DNA of 64,000 nucleotides, from assembly GCA_029204225.1 (NCBI GenBank), contig CM055102.1:47088870-47152869 (forward strand). The letters run 5' to 3'. The position numbers and the translations under genes were made by a program. This DNA comes from Diphasiastrum complanatum. Lineage: Eukaryota; Streptophyta; Lycopodiopsida; Lycopodiales; Lycopodiaceae. The number at the start of each line of letters is the position of its first letter. Position 1 is the first letter of the stretch. Shown here piece by piece: positions 38,861 through 51,378 of this stretch. The notes under the pieces are model-generated. The model did not search any database. It worked only from the letters and a program-made list of their open reading frames with translations, and had not been told where the DNA came from.

Positions 38861-39989
38861 CCATAGTCACTTTCATAAAATAAGAATTATGGTTTTTGTT
38901 TTAAAGATTGTTTAATTATGAGAAAAGGAGGGAGGAAGGTTGTGTAATTGTAGACATATTTGTTTGAAACTTTGTGTTGGGTAAAGACTCACCAATCTCT
39001 TTGTAGAAATCAAATTTTTAATTTCATACATGTGGGAAGAAGAGATGTGGGGTGTGCGATGTGCCATCTGATCCATGATAGCACAGAAGCACCCAGACTC
39101 CGTGTTTTGTTAGAAAGTGTGTCCATATGCTCTATTCTGAAATTGCACATCCAATAAGTCAACCACTTCTTGATACTCACATTCAAAATGAGGATGCCCT
39201 TTTTGGATGTGCAAAACCTTGGTTTTGAAATGCACATCCAAAAAGTAGTTCAACCACAGTTTAGGCTTGGGTTTAATTTCTCATTTACCGATCAATGTGC
39301 TTGAACGTATGATCTACGCCAAGCCCTTCGTTCCTCATAGATCATCCTTGCTGAGTTTGTTGTCATACCACTTCCAGTTGAGACTATTTTCAGGTTGATT
39401 ACATACCAAAGAGTGATGAGTCTTCCGGTTTCACATTATCCACACATAGCTCTTCTCTCTTCTCAATAGCTTCATCACCAAGGTCATTGATTATCATGGT
39501 ACTCCTATGCTTGTCATCTCTTATGTACATATGGCATTGATATGTCAGATCTACCAAAAGAATTCCACCAGTAGATAAGGAGAGTTATTCAGCGTGCATA
39601 TTCTCAAGTGACATGGCAGGGGCGTCTTGGACTCAAACCGAACTTCCACCGTTTCAATTTCCTAGAGCTAGACAGTGCCAATGTCCTAGTTTTACCTCGT
39701 TACTTGGATAGTGAACTCTCAAATTGCCTCTGATTCACATTGGGAAAGTTTCGAGTTTCCTCGCACAAGTTGTATGTGGAAATCATATGTTTTCAGGGTA
39801 TTGTGTTGGATTATTATCCTTATAATCCGATAATTAATCTACATTCATTCATCTATCTAGTATATGCATATTTACTTGCGTTATCGCACAGTATGCAGAA
39901 ATACATGGGAATCGCCAACAGGTGGGTTGCCAACGACAATGACTGTTATTGAGCGACTATCGAAGGGTCAACAAATATTTGTCGAAGGT
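38861..39989. other. Intergenic DNA with a foldback sequence
   Basis: No gene is recognised. At 39199-39246 an inverted repeat with arms CTTTTTGGATGTGCAAAACC and GGTTTTGaaaTGCACATCCA forms a hairpin almost without a loop. A partial further copy of the TGCACATCCAA word lies at about 39145. Confidence 0.55.
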
Positions 39990-42410
39990 TAACATATCAT
40001 TGTGAACATTTCCAGTCCTATATGTCTTATAGTACAAAGATATTTCTTCATCTTCGCGATGATAGTACTCACACTATCGAAGGTGAAAGCATTGTAAGAT
40101 TAAGCTTCCAACATGATCAATTTAAGTTCCTATCAAATGTTTTGTATGTACCTAAACTTTCGACAAATCTATTGTCAGTAAGCATAATCATTGATTTAGG
40201 TCATAGGGTACAATTTGAATTATCAATGTAGAATTGTCGATAGGATGAATAAGATCCTTGCACTCGAAAAGAGACATAGATACTTATATAGATTGATTCA
40301 TTGTTATTATGACGCAAGTCAAGCCTTGAATACTTCTATTCTAGTCAATAAAGCATTATTTTGGCACTATAGGCTAGGTCGTTTGAATATGTTTAGACAA
40401 TTCTTAGTACTAGATCTCAATTATCCAGACAAGAAAATCGACCTCCATGTCTATCATAGCTGCATTGTAGGAAAGCATACTAGGAATCCATTTAGATCAA
40501 GTCATAAGCGTGCAGCAAAAGATGTTCTACATATTGTTTATTTAGATATATGTGGTCCAATGCAAATATTGTTGTTGCTTGGTGCAAAGTATTTTATTAC
40601 CTTAATCAACGAATTTTCGAGAAGAACAGTTGTTTATTTCATTAAACAAAAATCAAAGGCTTTCAACATCTTCAGACAATTCAAGGAACGTGCAAAACTC
40701 GAAACTAGTAAAAGAATCAAAACACCGAGGTCAAACAACGAGGGAGAATAAATCTCAACCGAATTCAAGGAGTATTGCCTTAGAAAAGACATTGAACAAC
40801 AATTTATTACTTCTTATTTGCCTCAATCAAATGGACTTGTTGAGAGAAAGAATTGAACTTTAGTCAAAGCGGCCAAGTGTATGCTTGCTCACATGTCTTT
40901 TTTTGGGTTGAAGTTGTTTCCACTGGCTCAAAACCTTCACTATCAAACCTTAGAGTTTTTGAATGTATTGTCTGTTCGCAAATACCACAAGAGATCAGGA
41001 AGAAGCTGGACTCTCACAATATCAAATTTGTTTTCATTTTTATACTACTTTAGTTGAAGCTTATAAGTTGTATAATCTTGTTGAATCGAAGACCTTCACC
41101 AACTAAGATGTCATATTTATCGAGGATCAGTTTATCGACCTCAAAGTCAAGGACAAAGTTCGTACAATCAAAATATCAAACACTCGTGTTTTTTATTTGA
41201 CTATTTTTATAGAAGATCCGAATACTCCGACTGTAGACGAATAGCCTATCAACATTGAATCAGAAGAAGACGTTGTAGCTCTAGCGATAACAAAACCAAG
41301 AAAATGATTATCAGCCTCATTTATTTTCCAGAAGATCAACGAGATCGTAGACCACCTAATAAGCACATCAATGAATTTACTTGTTATCTCATTCGAGAGC
41401 CGACTACTGTCGAAGAAGCATTTAGTCAATCAGACTCCAATCTATAAAGAGAAGCTATGGATAGAAAGTAGTCATTTCTAATCAAGACAGGCTTGGACTA
41501 TTGTCGAATTACTTGCAAGTAAAAATGTAGTTTACTGCAAATGGATATTCAAGATCAAATACAAAACTGATGGAAGTATCGATCTAAGGAAAGCTCGACT
41601 TGTTGCATGAGGATTTTCTCAGATCTCGAGTATTGACTATAATGAGACTTTCAATTCGGTAGTAAAACATTCTTCAATCAGAATTCTTCTATCATGTGTT
41701 ACTACATCGAATCTAGAGATATATCAGATGGATATACATACAGCCTATCTGAATGTAGTTATCGAGAAGATACCTACATGATGCAATCCAAAGATTATTC
41801 AATCAATGGAAAAGAGAATCATGTATGTAAACTCCATAGAACACTTTATGGCTTGAAGCAATTTGCTAGAGCTTGATTCCAAAGGATCAACATTTTTCTT
41901 ATCGAACATGGTTACAATCCAAGCACTTCATATCTGAATGTCTACTTCAAGTCATTTTAGCATTCTTTTATTATCATTATATTGTACGTGGATGACACAT
42001 TGCTATTCAGTGAAAGTGTCAAGCTAATAAAAGATGTAAAACTAATTATGTCCTCATAATTCGACATGACAGATCTGGACGAAGCTCATTACCATTTTGG
42101 TATTCAAAACCAAAGAGACAAAGAGCAAAGGTTGATTTACATCACTTAATAGAGGTACATTTACAATATTCTGATCAGATATAACCTAACGAATTGCAAG
42201 TTAGCTCACTTGCCAATGGACCTAGGACTCAAATTGTTGAAGGACCAGTGTCCTTAGACAAAAGAAGAGGAGGAGTAGATGCGTGAGTACCCATATCATT
42301 CGTTAATAGGTTCTCTTATGTACATGATGATCTATACTAGACCAGACATAGCTTTTGCAGTCAATATATGGCTAATCATGGTGTTACACATTGAAAAGCT
42401 CTTATAATAA
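39990..42410 (+). mobile_element. Degenerate copia copy A (protease to RNase H)
   Basis: Begins inside the protease region (FQSYMSYSTK, DDSTHTIEGESIVRLSF, LYVPKLSTNLLSV at 40022-40231). Then gag-pre-integrase and integrase at 40215-40751 (LFWHYRLGRLNMF, HIVYLDICGPMQ), RT pieces at about 41.5-42.0 kb (NVVYCKWIFKIKYKTDGSI, then ILYVDDTLLFSES) and the RNase H entry GSLMYMMIYTRPDIAFAVN near 42.33 kb. Numerous stops and shifts are present. It ends abruptly where copy B begins with gag. Confidence 0.85.
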
Positions 42411-42419
42411 TTACATTCG

Positions 42420-43593
42420 AGCTACGATGGACCAATGCATTACCATCTATGGAAATTTGAGATGAGAACTGTGCTAATGGCTAAGGAATTGTATGACATT
42501 GTTATAGGTGAAGAGGCAAAGCCCGAAGCTGACGACGCAACAATCTCTCGTTGGAAGCTGAAGGATGGCAAAGCATTTGTGTTGATCATCCTCAACATCT
42601 CGGACATGCAGATTGGCCATGTGTCTGAAGCTCATACATCAAAGGAAGTCTGGGACATCTTGAACACATTATACAAAGTGTGAGATATAGCTTCCAAGCT
42701 ACATCTCAGGAAGAAATTTTACTCCCTCAAGATGGCAAATGGTGATTCCCTACAGAATCACATCAACCAGTTCAACCTGCTGAAACAAATGGCCACTGCC
42801 GGATCTGTCATAGACGATCAAGATATAGTAATGCAATTGTTTACGAGCTTGCCAAGCTCATACGACAGTTGGGTGATGATCATCACGACACACCCTGAAC
42901 TGACCCTTTGAAGAGTCATCACAATGCTGTTGCAAGAAGACTTTCGAATGAACGAAGCCTCTAGTTCCTCGACTATTGACTCTTACGCCCTATACACCAA
43001 CAAAGGCTCGACTAAGCAGAAGAAGAAAGGCACAAAGCCATCAAAGAAATATCAGAGACCGACACATCGTCACAAGGAGTTGACTTAGCCAACAAAAAAG
43101 AAGCTGTTCTGTAGATACTGCAAGCGTACCAACCACGAGATCCAAGACTATCGGATACTGCAGGCAAAGAATAGCAGCAAAGAACAGTCGAATCAAGTGG
43201 CAAATGCAGTTGCAACAACTCCACAGCCCATTCAAGAAGTGGATCATGATGCCTTCATGACAAACCATCAAGAAGCATCAAACGACAGCTCTTGGTTTCT
43301 AAATTTTGGTGCCACACAACATATGACCAGCCATATCGGTTGTTTCAAGTCCTACATGCCTTATAGTACCAAACGAGCTGTTCACTTTGGTGACAATAGC
43401 ACTCAAGCCATAAAAGGTGAAGGTATAGTAAGATTGAGCTTTGTCAATGATCAATGTAAACTACTTTCGAATCTCCTTCATGTACCAAATCTGTTTACAA
43501 ATCTGCTCTCTATTAGCAGAATTACAGATCTACTGTCAAAAATTGTAAAGCATCTCTATCTTATGTTTATTGATGTTTGGGGGGTCCTACCCA
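42420..43593 (+). mobile_element. Degenerate copia copy B (gag to protease, same family as A)
   Basis: Gag reads YHLWKFEMRTVLMAKELYD with the usual W...M pattern, then frames broken by stops carry LQNHINQFNLLKQM and the knuckle-like CRYCKRTNHEIQDYR. The protease block is SSWFLNFGATQHMTSH at about 43.3 kb; the catalytic D-S/T-G is changed to NFG, so the protease is dead. The following GDNSTQAIKGEGIVRLSF matches the same stretch of copy A. It jumps to an integrase-like FIDVWGVLPM at 43.57 kb, so a large internal part is deleted. Confidence 0.85.
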
Positions 43594-44416
<823 letters not shown>

Positions 44417-44429
44417 TGGTATCAGAACC
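44417..44429 (+). other. Primer binding site of copia element C
   Basis: TGGTATCAGAACC follows the LTR end directly. It matches the classic copia primer site complementary to initiator tRNA-Met, with AACC in place of the usual AGC. Confidence 0.8.
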
Positions 44430-45080
44430 ATACCATGCTTTGAATGCTACTAACACTAGGTGTTTGAAGAATTCTGTGACAATTCAAGCTAGGAAGCTGT
44501 TTAGTGGTGTGTTGCTATCTATTCTTGAACAATTTTTTGGTGAATGAGGTTAGAATTGATACTTTCAGTCCCGAATAGAGGATGTACGAAATTCTGACTT
44601 TTCACACGTGTAAAAACTAGAATATATCATTTGACTCTATCTCCTTTATGTTAGATCCAAAGGTACTGACATTATAGCTTGTTGAAAAGTTAAAGAGTCT
44701 ACTTTCTAGTGCAATTGGTTTCAATTAATTTTGATGATCCTAGAGAAAGCTATTAGACTTTTAAGAAGGGTGGGAGAGACCTAAAACCTGAGTGGACACT
44801 TTTTGAATTGATTATATTGCATGCATAATTCATCATTCATAGTTTTTTGTAATCAACCTGAGTTAGAATTGGATAAGACAATCTTATGTTGTCATAGTCA
44901 CATCATTTCATACAAAGGGTTGTGTTTAAGTTTAATGTGTGTTTCTAAAGTGTTTTTCATTCATTTGAAACTCGTGGTAAAATTTGACACTAGAATTGTA
45001 AGTGCTTCATCAGAAGATAGAGGCTAGATCCAAATTCAAAGTGATTAATTTTTTGTTCTGAGCAAGGACTCACATAACCG

Positions 45081-45470
45081 TTGCAAGTGTTTGCATAGGA
45101 TTTGGTAGAATACCCAATTGTTTTTTGTTCCTATTGCAAAAGAGAAGCAACACATTTGAAATCCATTGTTTGTGTATACTGATTCAACAAACTTGAGATC
45201 TAGACAAAATTTTGAGTCATGTAACACATTGTTTCATACAATTTGAGTGTATTTGAGTCAATAGTGTTGTCTTTAGGCATTCCACACATGCCAAAAGAAG
45301 AAAGTACCAAAATTTGTCTATACTCCAATTCATTTTGAGAGGTTGATCTAGTTTGTCTTGTTTTGGTGGAATATTTGAGACCTATCTCAAATTCAGTTGC
45401 AAGATTTGGCATAGGATTTGGTAGTACACCCAATTGTTTTGGTTCCTATAGTGAAAAAGAAGCAACACAC
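45081..45470. repeat. Repeated leader block upstream of gag (two copies)
   Basis: A block of roughly 75 bp starting TTGCAAG, with GCATAGGATTTGGTAG, CACCCAATTGTTTT and AGAAGCAACACA or close variants, occurs from 45081 and again from 45397. It lies in the untranslated leader between the primer site and the gag start of element C. Confidence 0.6.
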
Positions 45471-45534
45471 TCAATTCCTATAGTTAGAAGTGTAGAAACA
45501 TATTGTTGTCCAATTACAAGAAGTCTTCACATAC

Positions 45535-46670
45535 ATGGCATCTATAGGAGATTTTTTCTTTGAAGCTAGTGAGAGATTAGATACCTCCAACTATCCAGTT
45601 TGGAAGGATAGGATAGAATCTTTGTTGGTTCTATATGGTGTGATGGACATAGTATTAGGAATTGAAGTTGAACCTGAAGCTTATGAAAAGGCTCAGAGAT
45701 TCAAGAAGAGAGCAAGGATTTCTCTTCATATCATCAAATTGAACATCTCTGATGAGATGTTGAGAGAAATAAGTTCATGCAACTCAGCCAAGCAGGCTTG
45801 GGAAATCCTTAAGAACATTTATGAAGCAAAGATCACATCAAGACTACTTACTCTTAGAAATCATATCTTTTCTAGTTTTCAAAGAGTTGATGAAAGTGCT
45901 TCAAGTTTTGTAATGAGAGTTAAAGATCTTCACAGAGAGATAGCATGCATAGGAGATACTCTTGAGAACAATCAAATTGTTCAAGTAGTCCTTAATGGAC
46001 TTAGAGAAGAGTATGCAAATGTTGTGCAAATTTATGCTATCAAGGAGAAGCTACCATCTATGGAGGCTCTACATGATATTCTTATTGTTGCAGAATGCAT
46101 GCAAAAGAACAAGTTGTTGAAGATCAACACACTTTCAAGAAAGGATGGTGATTATGGCAAAGCTCACTTTGAGATCAAGTCAAGAGGGAGGAGCAAGAAC
46201 AAGTTTTCTCAAGTCTTCACCAAGGACAAATCAAAGGACAAAGACAAAGGAGGAGTAGAAGATGATTCAACTCATTCTTCTATCTTCAAGAAGAAGACTC
46301 AAGAAGATCAAGCCAATTTTATCATAGAAGACTCACATGCAAGTTGTGGAGAGACATCTCTCATGATGTCTAGTTTCTCCTCTTTACCCTTTAATGATGT
46401 ATCTTGGTATATTGATAGTGGTGCATCATCACACATGAGTTGCACTAAAAGTTCTTTTGTTTCTCTAGAACCTATTCAATATACACAACTGTTGGTGCTA
46501 CATGCTCAATTGAAGGAGTTGGAATTTGTTCCTTGAATCTTGCATCTTCTATGAGTTTATCACTTTCCAATGTACTTTATGTTCCTAATCTCACAAAGAA
46601 TGTGATTAGTTTTGGAAAGTTATTTGATGATGGTTCTACCGCTATACATAGTATTGTTGATATAGCTACA
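45535..46670 (+). mobile_element. Copia element C gag and protease, truncated
   Basis: A 333-codon frame starts at a good ATG. Residues 20-200 are a copia gag (YPVWKDRIESLLVLYGV, AWEILKNIYEAK, RVKDLHREI, LNGLREEYANVV). Basic residues follow but no CCHC zinc knuckle is seen. At 291-300 is the protease motif WYIDSGASSH with DSG intact. A frameshift near 46490 moves the continuation (CSIEGVGICSLN, LYVPNLTKNVISFGK) to another frame, and the element ends at about 46.67 kb next to unrelated spliced sequence. Integrase and RT are absent. Confidence 0.85.
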
Positions 46671-46679
46671 AAAATTTAG

Positions 46680-47834
46680 ATGACAATGCAAATACAAAGA
46701 TTGATTTGTCACTTAGCATGGTAGTTATTAAACCGTTTTTGGATTTTGACCAGTATCTCAAATTTGAGAATGATATTTCAGATGCCATTGATAAAATTGG
46801 CATGCCTTTTGAGTTTAGGATTAATGAAATAAACTACGGTCTCAAATATGAGGTTTATTTTTGTGAGGAGCTAAAGAACCGTACAACGTGTATAACTGAT
46901 TCTATTGTAGAATCTGGCTTGTGGTTATTGCAATATTCTATTGCAAATGACTCCGGAAAAGAGCTTCTTGTTCTTAGCTCTTTCTATTTTGTTTCACTTG
47001 GCTGCAAAGATGAAGACTTGTGCGACGCTCTCTTTCATGATTGCTCACCAGTTGCAAAATACATGATGGTTCCTTACCATGAAAAGTAAGTTTTTAAACT
47101 TGTACTTTTTATCATTTCTAATAACTTCTCTTCTTTGTACACTTCTGATTCGTTTATCTTTCAATATTGCAATAAGCACTAGAGTTTAAACATTATCGCA
47201 GTAAAAAAAAATACAAATAATATTTTAAACATGTTTTGTATTAAGATGAACTATGTCATCAACACCCACAAAAAAGTTGATGGCCTACCATCAGTGATAA
47301 TGAGACATTTCCTGGAGAGAATTTTACTCTAGACGAAATCAATATTGTCAACATTGAGATAAATGTTTAGAATTTTACACATCATCTATAGTGCTTTGAG
47401 TATATTGCTATGTTCTAAGTTTAATTGAATGAGTTTTGTAATGTTGCAGAGCCCACAACAGAATGACTCGTTCAGCTATGGTTGGTTTGGACTTCTCAAT
47501 GCCAAATGATTTTTTGAGTGGTATAATTTTCAAGTGGATGTTGATCTTACAAAGTTAATTTTTACTTGATTTTCATTTATTTTTGTATTACAAATCCAAT
47601 ATTTTTTGAGATATTTATTTTGTCATGATTACTGATTACTGATGATTGATTTTCTTACAATTTTTGCCTGGTGAATACACTAGCTTTGAGATGTGCATAT
47701 TTCGGCTAGAGTTTATTTTGAGCATCCTAGCAAGGTCGATACCGTATATTGTGCCCTTGCCAAGGCCATCTAAGCCAGATGATGTACAGGTTCAAAATGA
47801 GGATGGAGAATTTGTGAATACCCATGCTGAATAG
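46680..47834 (+). pseudogene. Spliced-looking host gene fragment of unknown family (3 exons)
   Basis: Three exon-like blocks with splice signals. 46680-47085 follows AAATTTAG, encodes VIKPFLDFDQYLKFENDISD onward and ends at a GTAAGT donor after VPYHEK. 47450-about 47533 follows TTGCAG, encodes AHNRMTRSAMVGLDFSMPND and has a weak GTGGAT or GTATAA donor. 47684-47834 follows ACACTAG, encodes FEMCIFRLEFILSILARS and ends in TAG after VNTHAE. Phases join for the first pair, and for the second pair with the GTGGAT donor. No known domain is recognised. The 5' part of the gene is missing and replaced by copia gag-protease, so I call it a fragment. It could instead be the tail of a gene whose front lies elsewhere. 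Confidence 0.5.
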
Positions 47835-48193
47835 ATAGTTTGGTTATGATAGATATACATAGTTCCAAACTAATAGAGATACATATATAGAGAAATACAT
47901 ACATATATCAAATACAAAAAAGAATTATTTGCACAGTTGTACTAAATCCCCAAATTTGGACGATCTTTTATTGAATAATGATACTAGTTTGTACAATGGA
48001 TTGTATGAGTTGTCATTGTTCTTCCACAATATTATTGATATTTGTAGGAATCCTTGCAGAGTGTTGTGTTCTCTGTTTTCTTCGTACCTGTATGAAAAGC
48101 AATTTGTTAGTCTGATTATTCAAGGAATAGAACTATATGTATAATGACTAACAACGAGTTGCAAATGACAAGAGTTTATTACCAGTTTTCCAT

Positions 48194-49206
48194 TTATGAT
48201 AATCTAAAGTAGTCGGGTAGAACTTCATTGTGCATTAGAACCAGATCTTGTCTGATATAATTTAAACTCCAATGATCCTCCACTTCAATCATAGTTAGCA
48301 CATCCTCATTGTTGAAAATCCGAAGTTCTTTTTTATTTGTGTAACCATCCATTTGAAGGTCTTGATCTAGTGGCATCCAAGTCCTACTTATTCATGTCCA
48401 TCTCTAGTAACTAATTGTAAGACTAAGCATTTGTCTCTCAATATGATAACGAAATGTTATAGAAGATTTTTTAATTCTACATTCAATATCTCCGACTATC
48501 TTACAATCCCAACCTATATCCATCAAATCTGAAAGAATATTATCTTGTACTTCCTTACAAACAGATAAAGTAGGTGTTCTACGAACATTTGCATTTGAAA
48601 AAAAAATCAACAAATACATAGAAGGATAGAAACCAACTTAATCTAATGACTTTTGATCCAATGCTTGCTTTCACTGAGTTTTTGAAATCTAATAGTAATT
48701 TGCATCTGAAAGATTTTGACACAATACTGTCATGAGCAAGCCATTCATCACTTCCAAAAGGTGGCAATGGAATCTTTTCAAGCTTCCCGAAGTCATCATG
48801 TACTTGGACTCATAGAAGTATATATCACTATCTGCAAGCTCTTTAGGAGTCCTTCCTCTATATTGTAATTTTCCACTATCTAAATAAATCACATCCAGTA
48901 TACCTGCAAGGGATTGTGTTGGCTCCCATTCACTTACGCTTGATGGATATAAATCTGCAAGAATGAAATACTTGTATGATAGCTGATATGATCTCTATAA
49001 GTTTTCAAGTCATAAATAAAAGCATATAGATGCAAGCAATTTTTAAACTTACAGTTACATTTTTTACGATCATGAATATTGAAATCTTGTAGATATAGTT
49101 CTGAATGCATATAGACATGTTGAACCAGGACTTCTAAGATTGATTGCCCTCCTATAGAAGTCCTAAACTCAAGGATCTTTGCTTTCCAATAAGATCTTAA
49201 TGTCAT
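48194..49206 (-). pseudogene. Minus-strand gene fragment of unknown family
   Basis: Exon-like blocks on the minus strand in convergent orientation to the previous fragment. 49206-about 49058 gives KAKILEFRTSIGGQSILEVL and LYLQDFNIHDRKKCN with a GTAAGT donor. Near 48950 an acceptor CAG leads to SEWEPTQSLAGILDVIYLDS and GRTPKELADSDIYFYESKY. A frame change near 48790 gives KIPLPPFGSDEWLAHDSIVS and KASIGSKVIRLSW. 48619-48404 holds SDLMDIGWDCKIVGDIECRI; 48376-48194 holds the last frame. The blocks read like exons of a conserved protein but I cannot name it. At least one frameshift suggests a pseudogene. Confidence 0.4.
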
Positions 49207-49484
49207 CTTTCCACTTTTCTTTGGTCAAAACATGCCTTTTAAGGATGGATGCAACAAAACCCATGAGTTTTTCATGTTTCTTGTTGGTTTCCAAGTGCCA
49301 ATTTCATCCTTCTCGTTGTGAAGAATCATCTATTCAATTTTGGATCTTGCTCTCCTCAGTCATAGTGATTGTTGCAAGTGAAGCGCCAAATTCTCAAATC
49401 TATGACATCGAATCTAGATGCAAAGCTTCATCAGACTTATCAAATATAATCAAGGGATTGGATCACAGTACCAACATATGGTAA

Positions 49485-50640
49485 CTATGCTTACTACAAA
49501 ATCATGACATGTACCAATGTAGTTTTAAGTTTACCAATATGTTAACTAGTATGGTTAAATATTTTAACTTGAGATATTGTTGTCGGGTAGATTGATGTGT
49601 TTAGGGCAGAGACTATCTACCAATAGAATGCTTCCATGTTGCATGGTGGCAATCTGAAACTTTTTAAAGGTTGATTTCTATTACTTAATTAAAATCAGCT
49701 ATGTTACATAGATTTCAAAAATATGCATTATGATCGGGCCACATGTCGGAAGGAATTTAAAAAAAAAAAACATCTTTATAAAGGGTCTTTCTAGAGTTTA
49801 GAACTCCTCTAATGCTCATTTCTAATCAGTCTATGCCTATGGCGGAATAGAGAGGAGAAGAATAATAATAATGAATTTGAAATTACATCTTAACAACTTG
49901 AAATGAAATTTGATCTATTGGCCTATTTATAGTTTTTGATGGCACAACCCTAACGAAATGTGTCATTTATCCATGGTGCCACGTGGGGCTACAAGATTAG
50001 ACCCGAAATGTAGCAAATAAGCTTTGACTATATAGGCTCTTTTTAGTCGAGTTTGGAACCCTCGACAGTCTATCGACTTTTTTGGTCAATTCAAATTTTG
50101 TTCGATAATCCCTCGAATTTTAAGTTATGTCATCAATGCATGTATTTCTGCAGACGGTTTCGATACTTCGACAATGTGAGTAAAACTACAGACTATACAT
50201 AAAATGGTTCCACATCACAAACGATTTCAAAAATGAAATCTAAAAAGTTGGTCATGCCTCATGAATCAGGTGAAGGACTTAAGCACATTGTTCTTGAAGT
50301 TCTTGGCATGTACTCAATAACATTGTTATAATGAAGAAGCAGTGTATGCCTTTATGTCAGACATGTGGTTGTGTTTGTCTCAATATGATCTGATTCCTCA
50401 ATTATTAGTTCCATCCATGAGGGTTAAGTATTTTCAAGATTCATGATGACCTTTCATTTTGGAGGCTCAAAGTTACATCCAATCAAATTTGTGAAGAATA
50501 ATGATGTCCTCATATTATGCCTTAGATAATGTAATGGCGGTTCCCAAATTCAATCTTGACCGTCGATTCAAGTAAAATTTGAGTAGGCACGCTTTGTGAG
50601 GGGGGGCGAAAGTTGAGAATTGTGACAAAAAGGCTCCCAA
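49485..50640. other. Intergenic DNA, nothing recognised
   Basis: AT-rich with short homopolymer runs. No open frame longer than chance and no repeat match to other parts of the window was seen. Confidence 0.5.
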
Positions 50641-50664
50641 ATTTTTTGATTTTAAATTTGCATG

Positions 50665-51035
50665 AACGTAATGGATACCTGCTGAATATCATGCCCATTT
50701 TTAGACAAATTCAAAGGTAGAAAATGTAGGCATTTTTTGAAAGATAGATTCTGTTTTTTTCCCTACATGTCCGTACGATGTCCGTACAGCTGCAAGTGGT
50801 GCATTTTCAATAGTTAGTCAAAGTCAAACTGCCCATTATGCTTTGTAATGGGCATGTGAAAAAATCCTAGGTATCCATTACACAATGGAAGGTGCCCGGG
50901 CATAGGCTATTCTGCTCGTTCGCCTTTCCAAAAAGATCTAGGCTCAGCCCCTCTGGGCCTCGCCCAAATTTTTTTGAAAATCCTTACCGGGCAGAATGGC
51001 CTATGCCCGGCTCCTTCCATAATACGTTATTAGCA
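50665..51035 (+). repeat. Left copy of a direct repeat flanking the recombinase relic
   Basis: About 370 bp that matches 53380-53718 in the same orientation: AT-GATACC, GAATAT-ATGCCCATTTTTA, CGTAC, CAAAGTCAAA-TGCC, TTATGCTTTGTAATG, AATTTTTTTGA-AATCCTTACC and TTCCATA-TAC. The last 136 bp (50885-51020) form an imperfect palindrome starting ATGGAAGG and ending CCTTCCAT, with inner arms GCCCGGGCATAGGC and GGCCTATGCCCGGC. Confidence 0.75.
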
Positions 51036-51086
51036 AGGGAGGCCGTTTATGTTGGAAAAACGGGTTCCTTAATTATCCAGAACGTG

Positions 51087-51105
51087 CCCCCCCCCCCCCC
51101 CCCCC
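51087..51105. repeat. Poly(C) tract, 19 bases
   Basis: An uninterrupted run of 19 C, between the left direct repeat and the recombinase relic. The complementary G run could form a quadruplex; length may be misread in assemblies. Confidence 0.9.
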
Positions 51106-51378
51106 AGCTTGTATACCAAACTGTATTTTAGATTCATACAGTACATTTATATTGTATTTTTATATAGCAAAATAAAAAAATACAAACCATAAATTTCAAA
51201 TAACATTACGGAGAGAGAACACAGAATTGAAGAAAAAGACAAAATGTTTTGAAACTTAAAATGCTACATCGATTTCCATTCTCCAAAAGTTTATCTACAA
51301 GTTTGATTGACATTAACTACCAACTTCATCTCTATTTGCCCGAAATACAACACAGAACTACGACTCCTTGCTAGTAAA

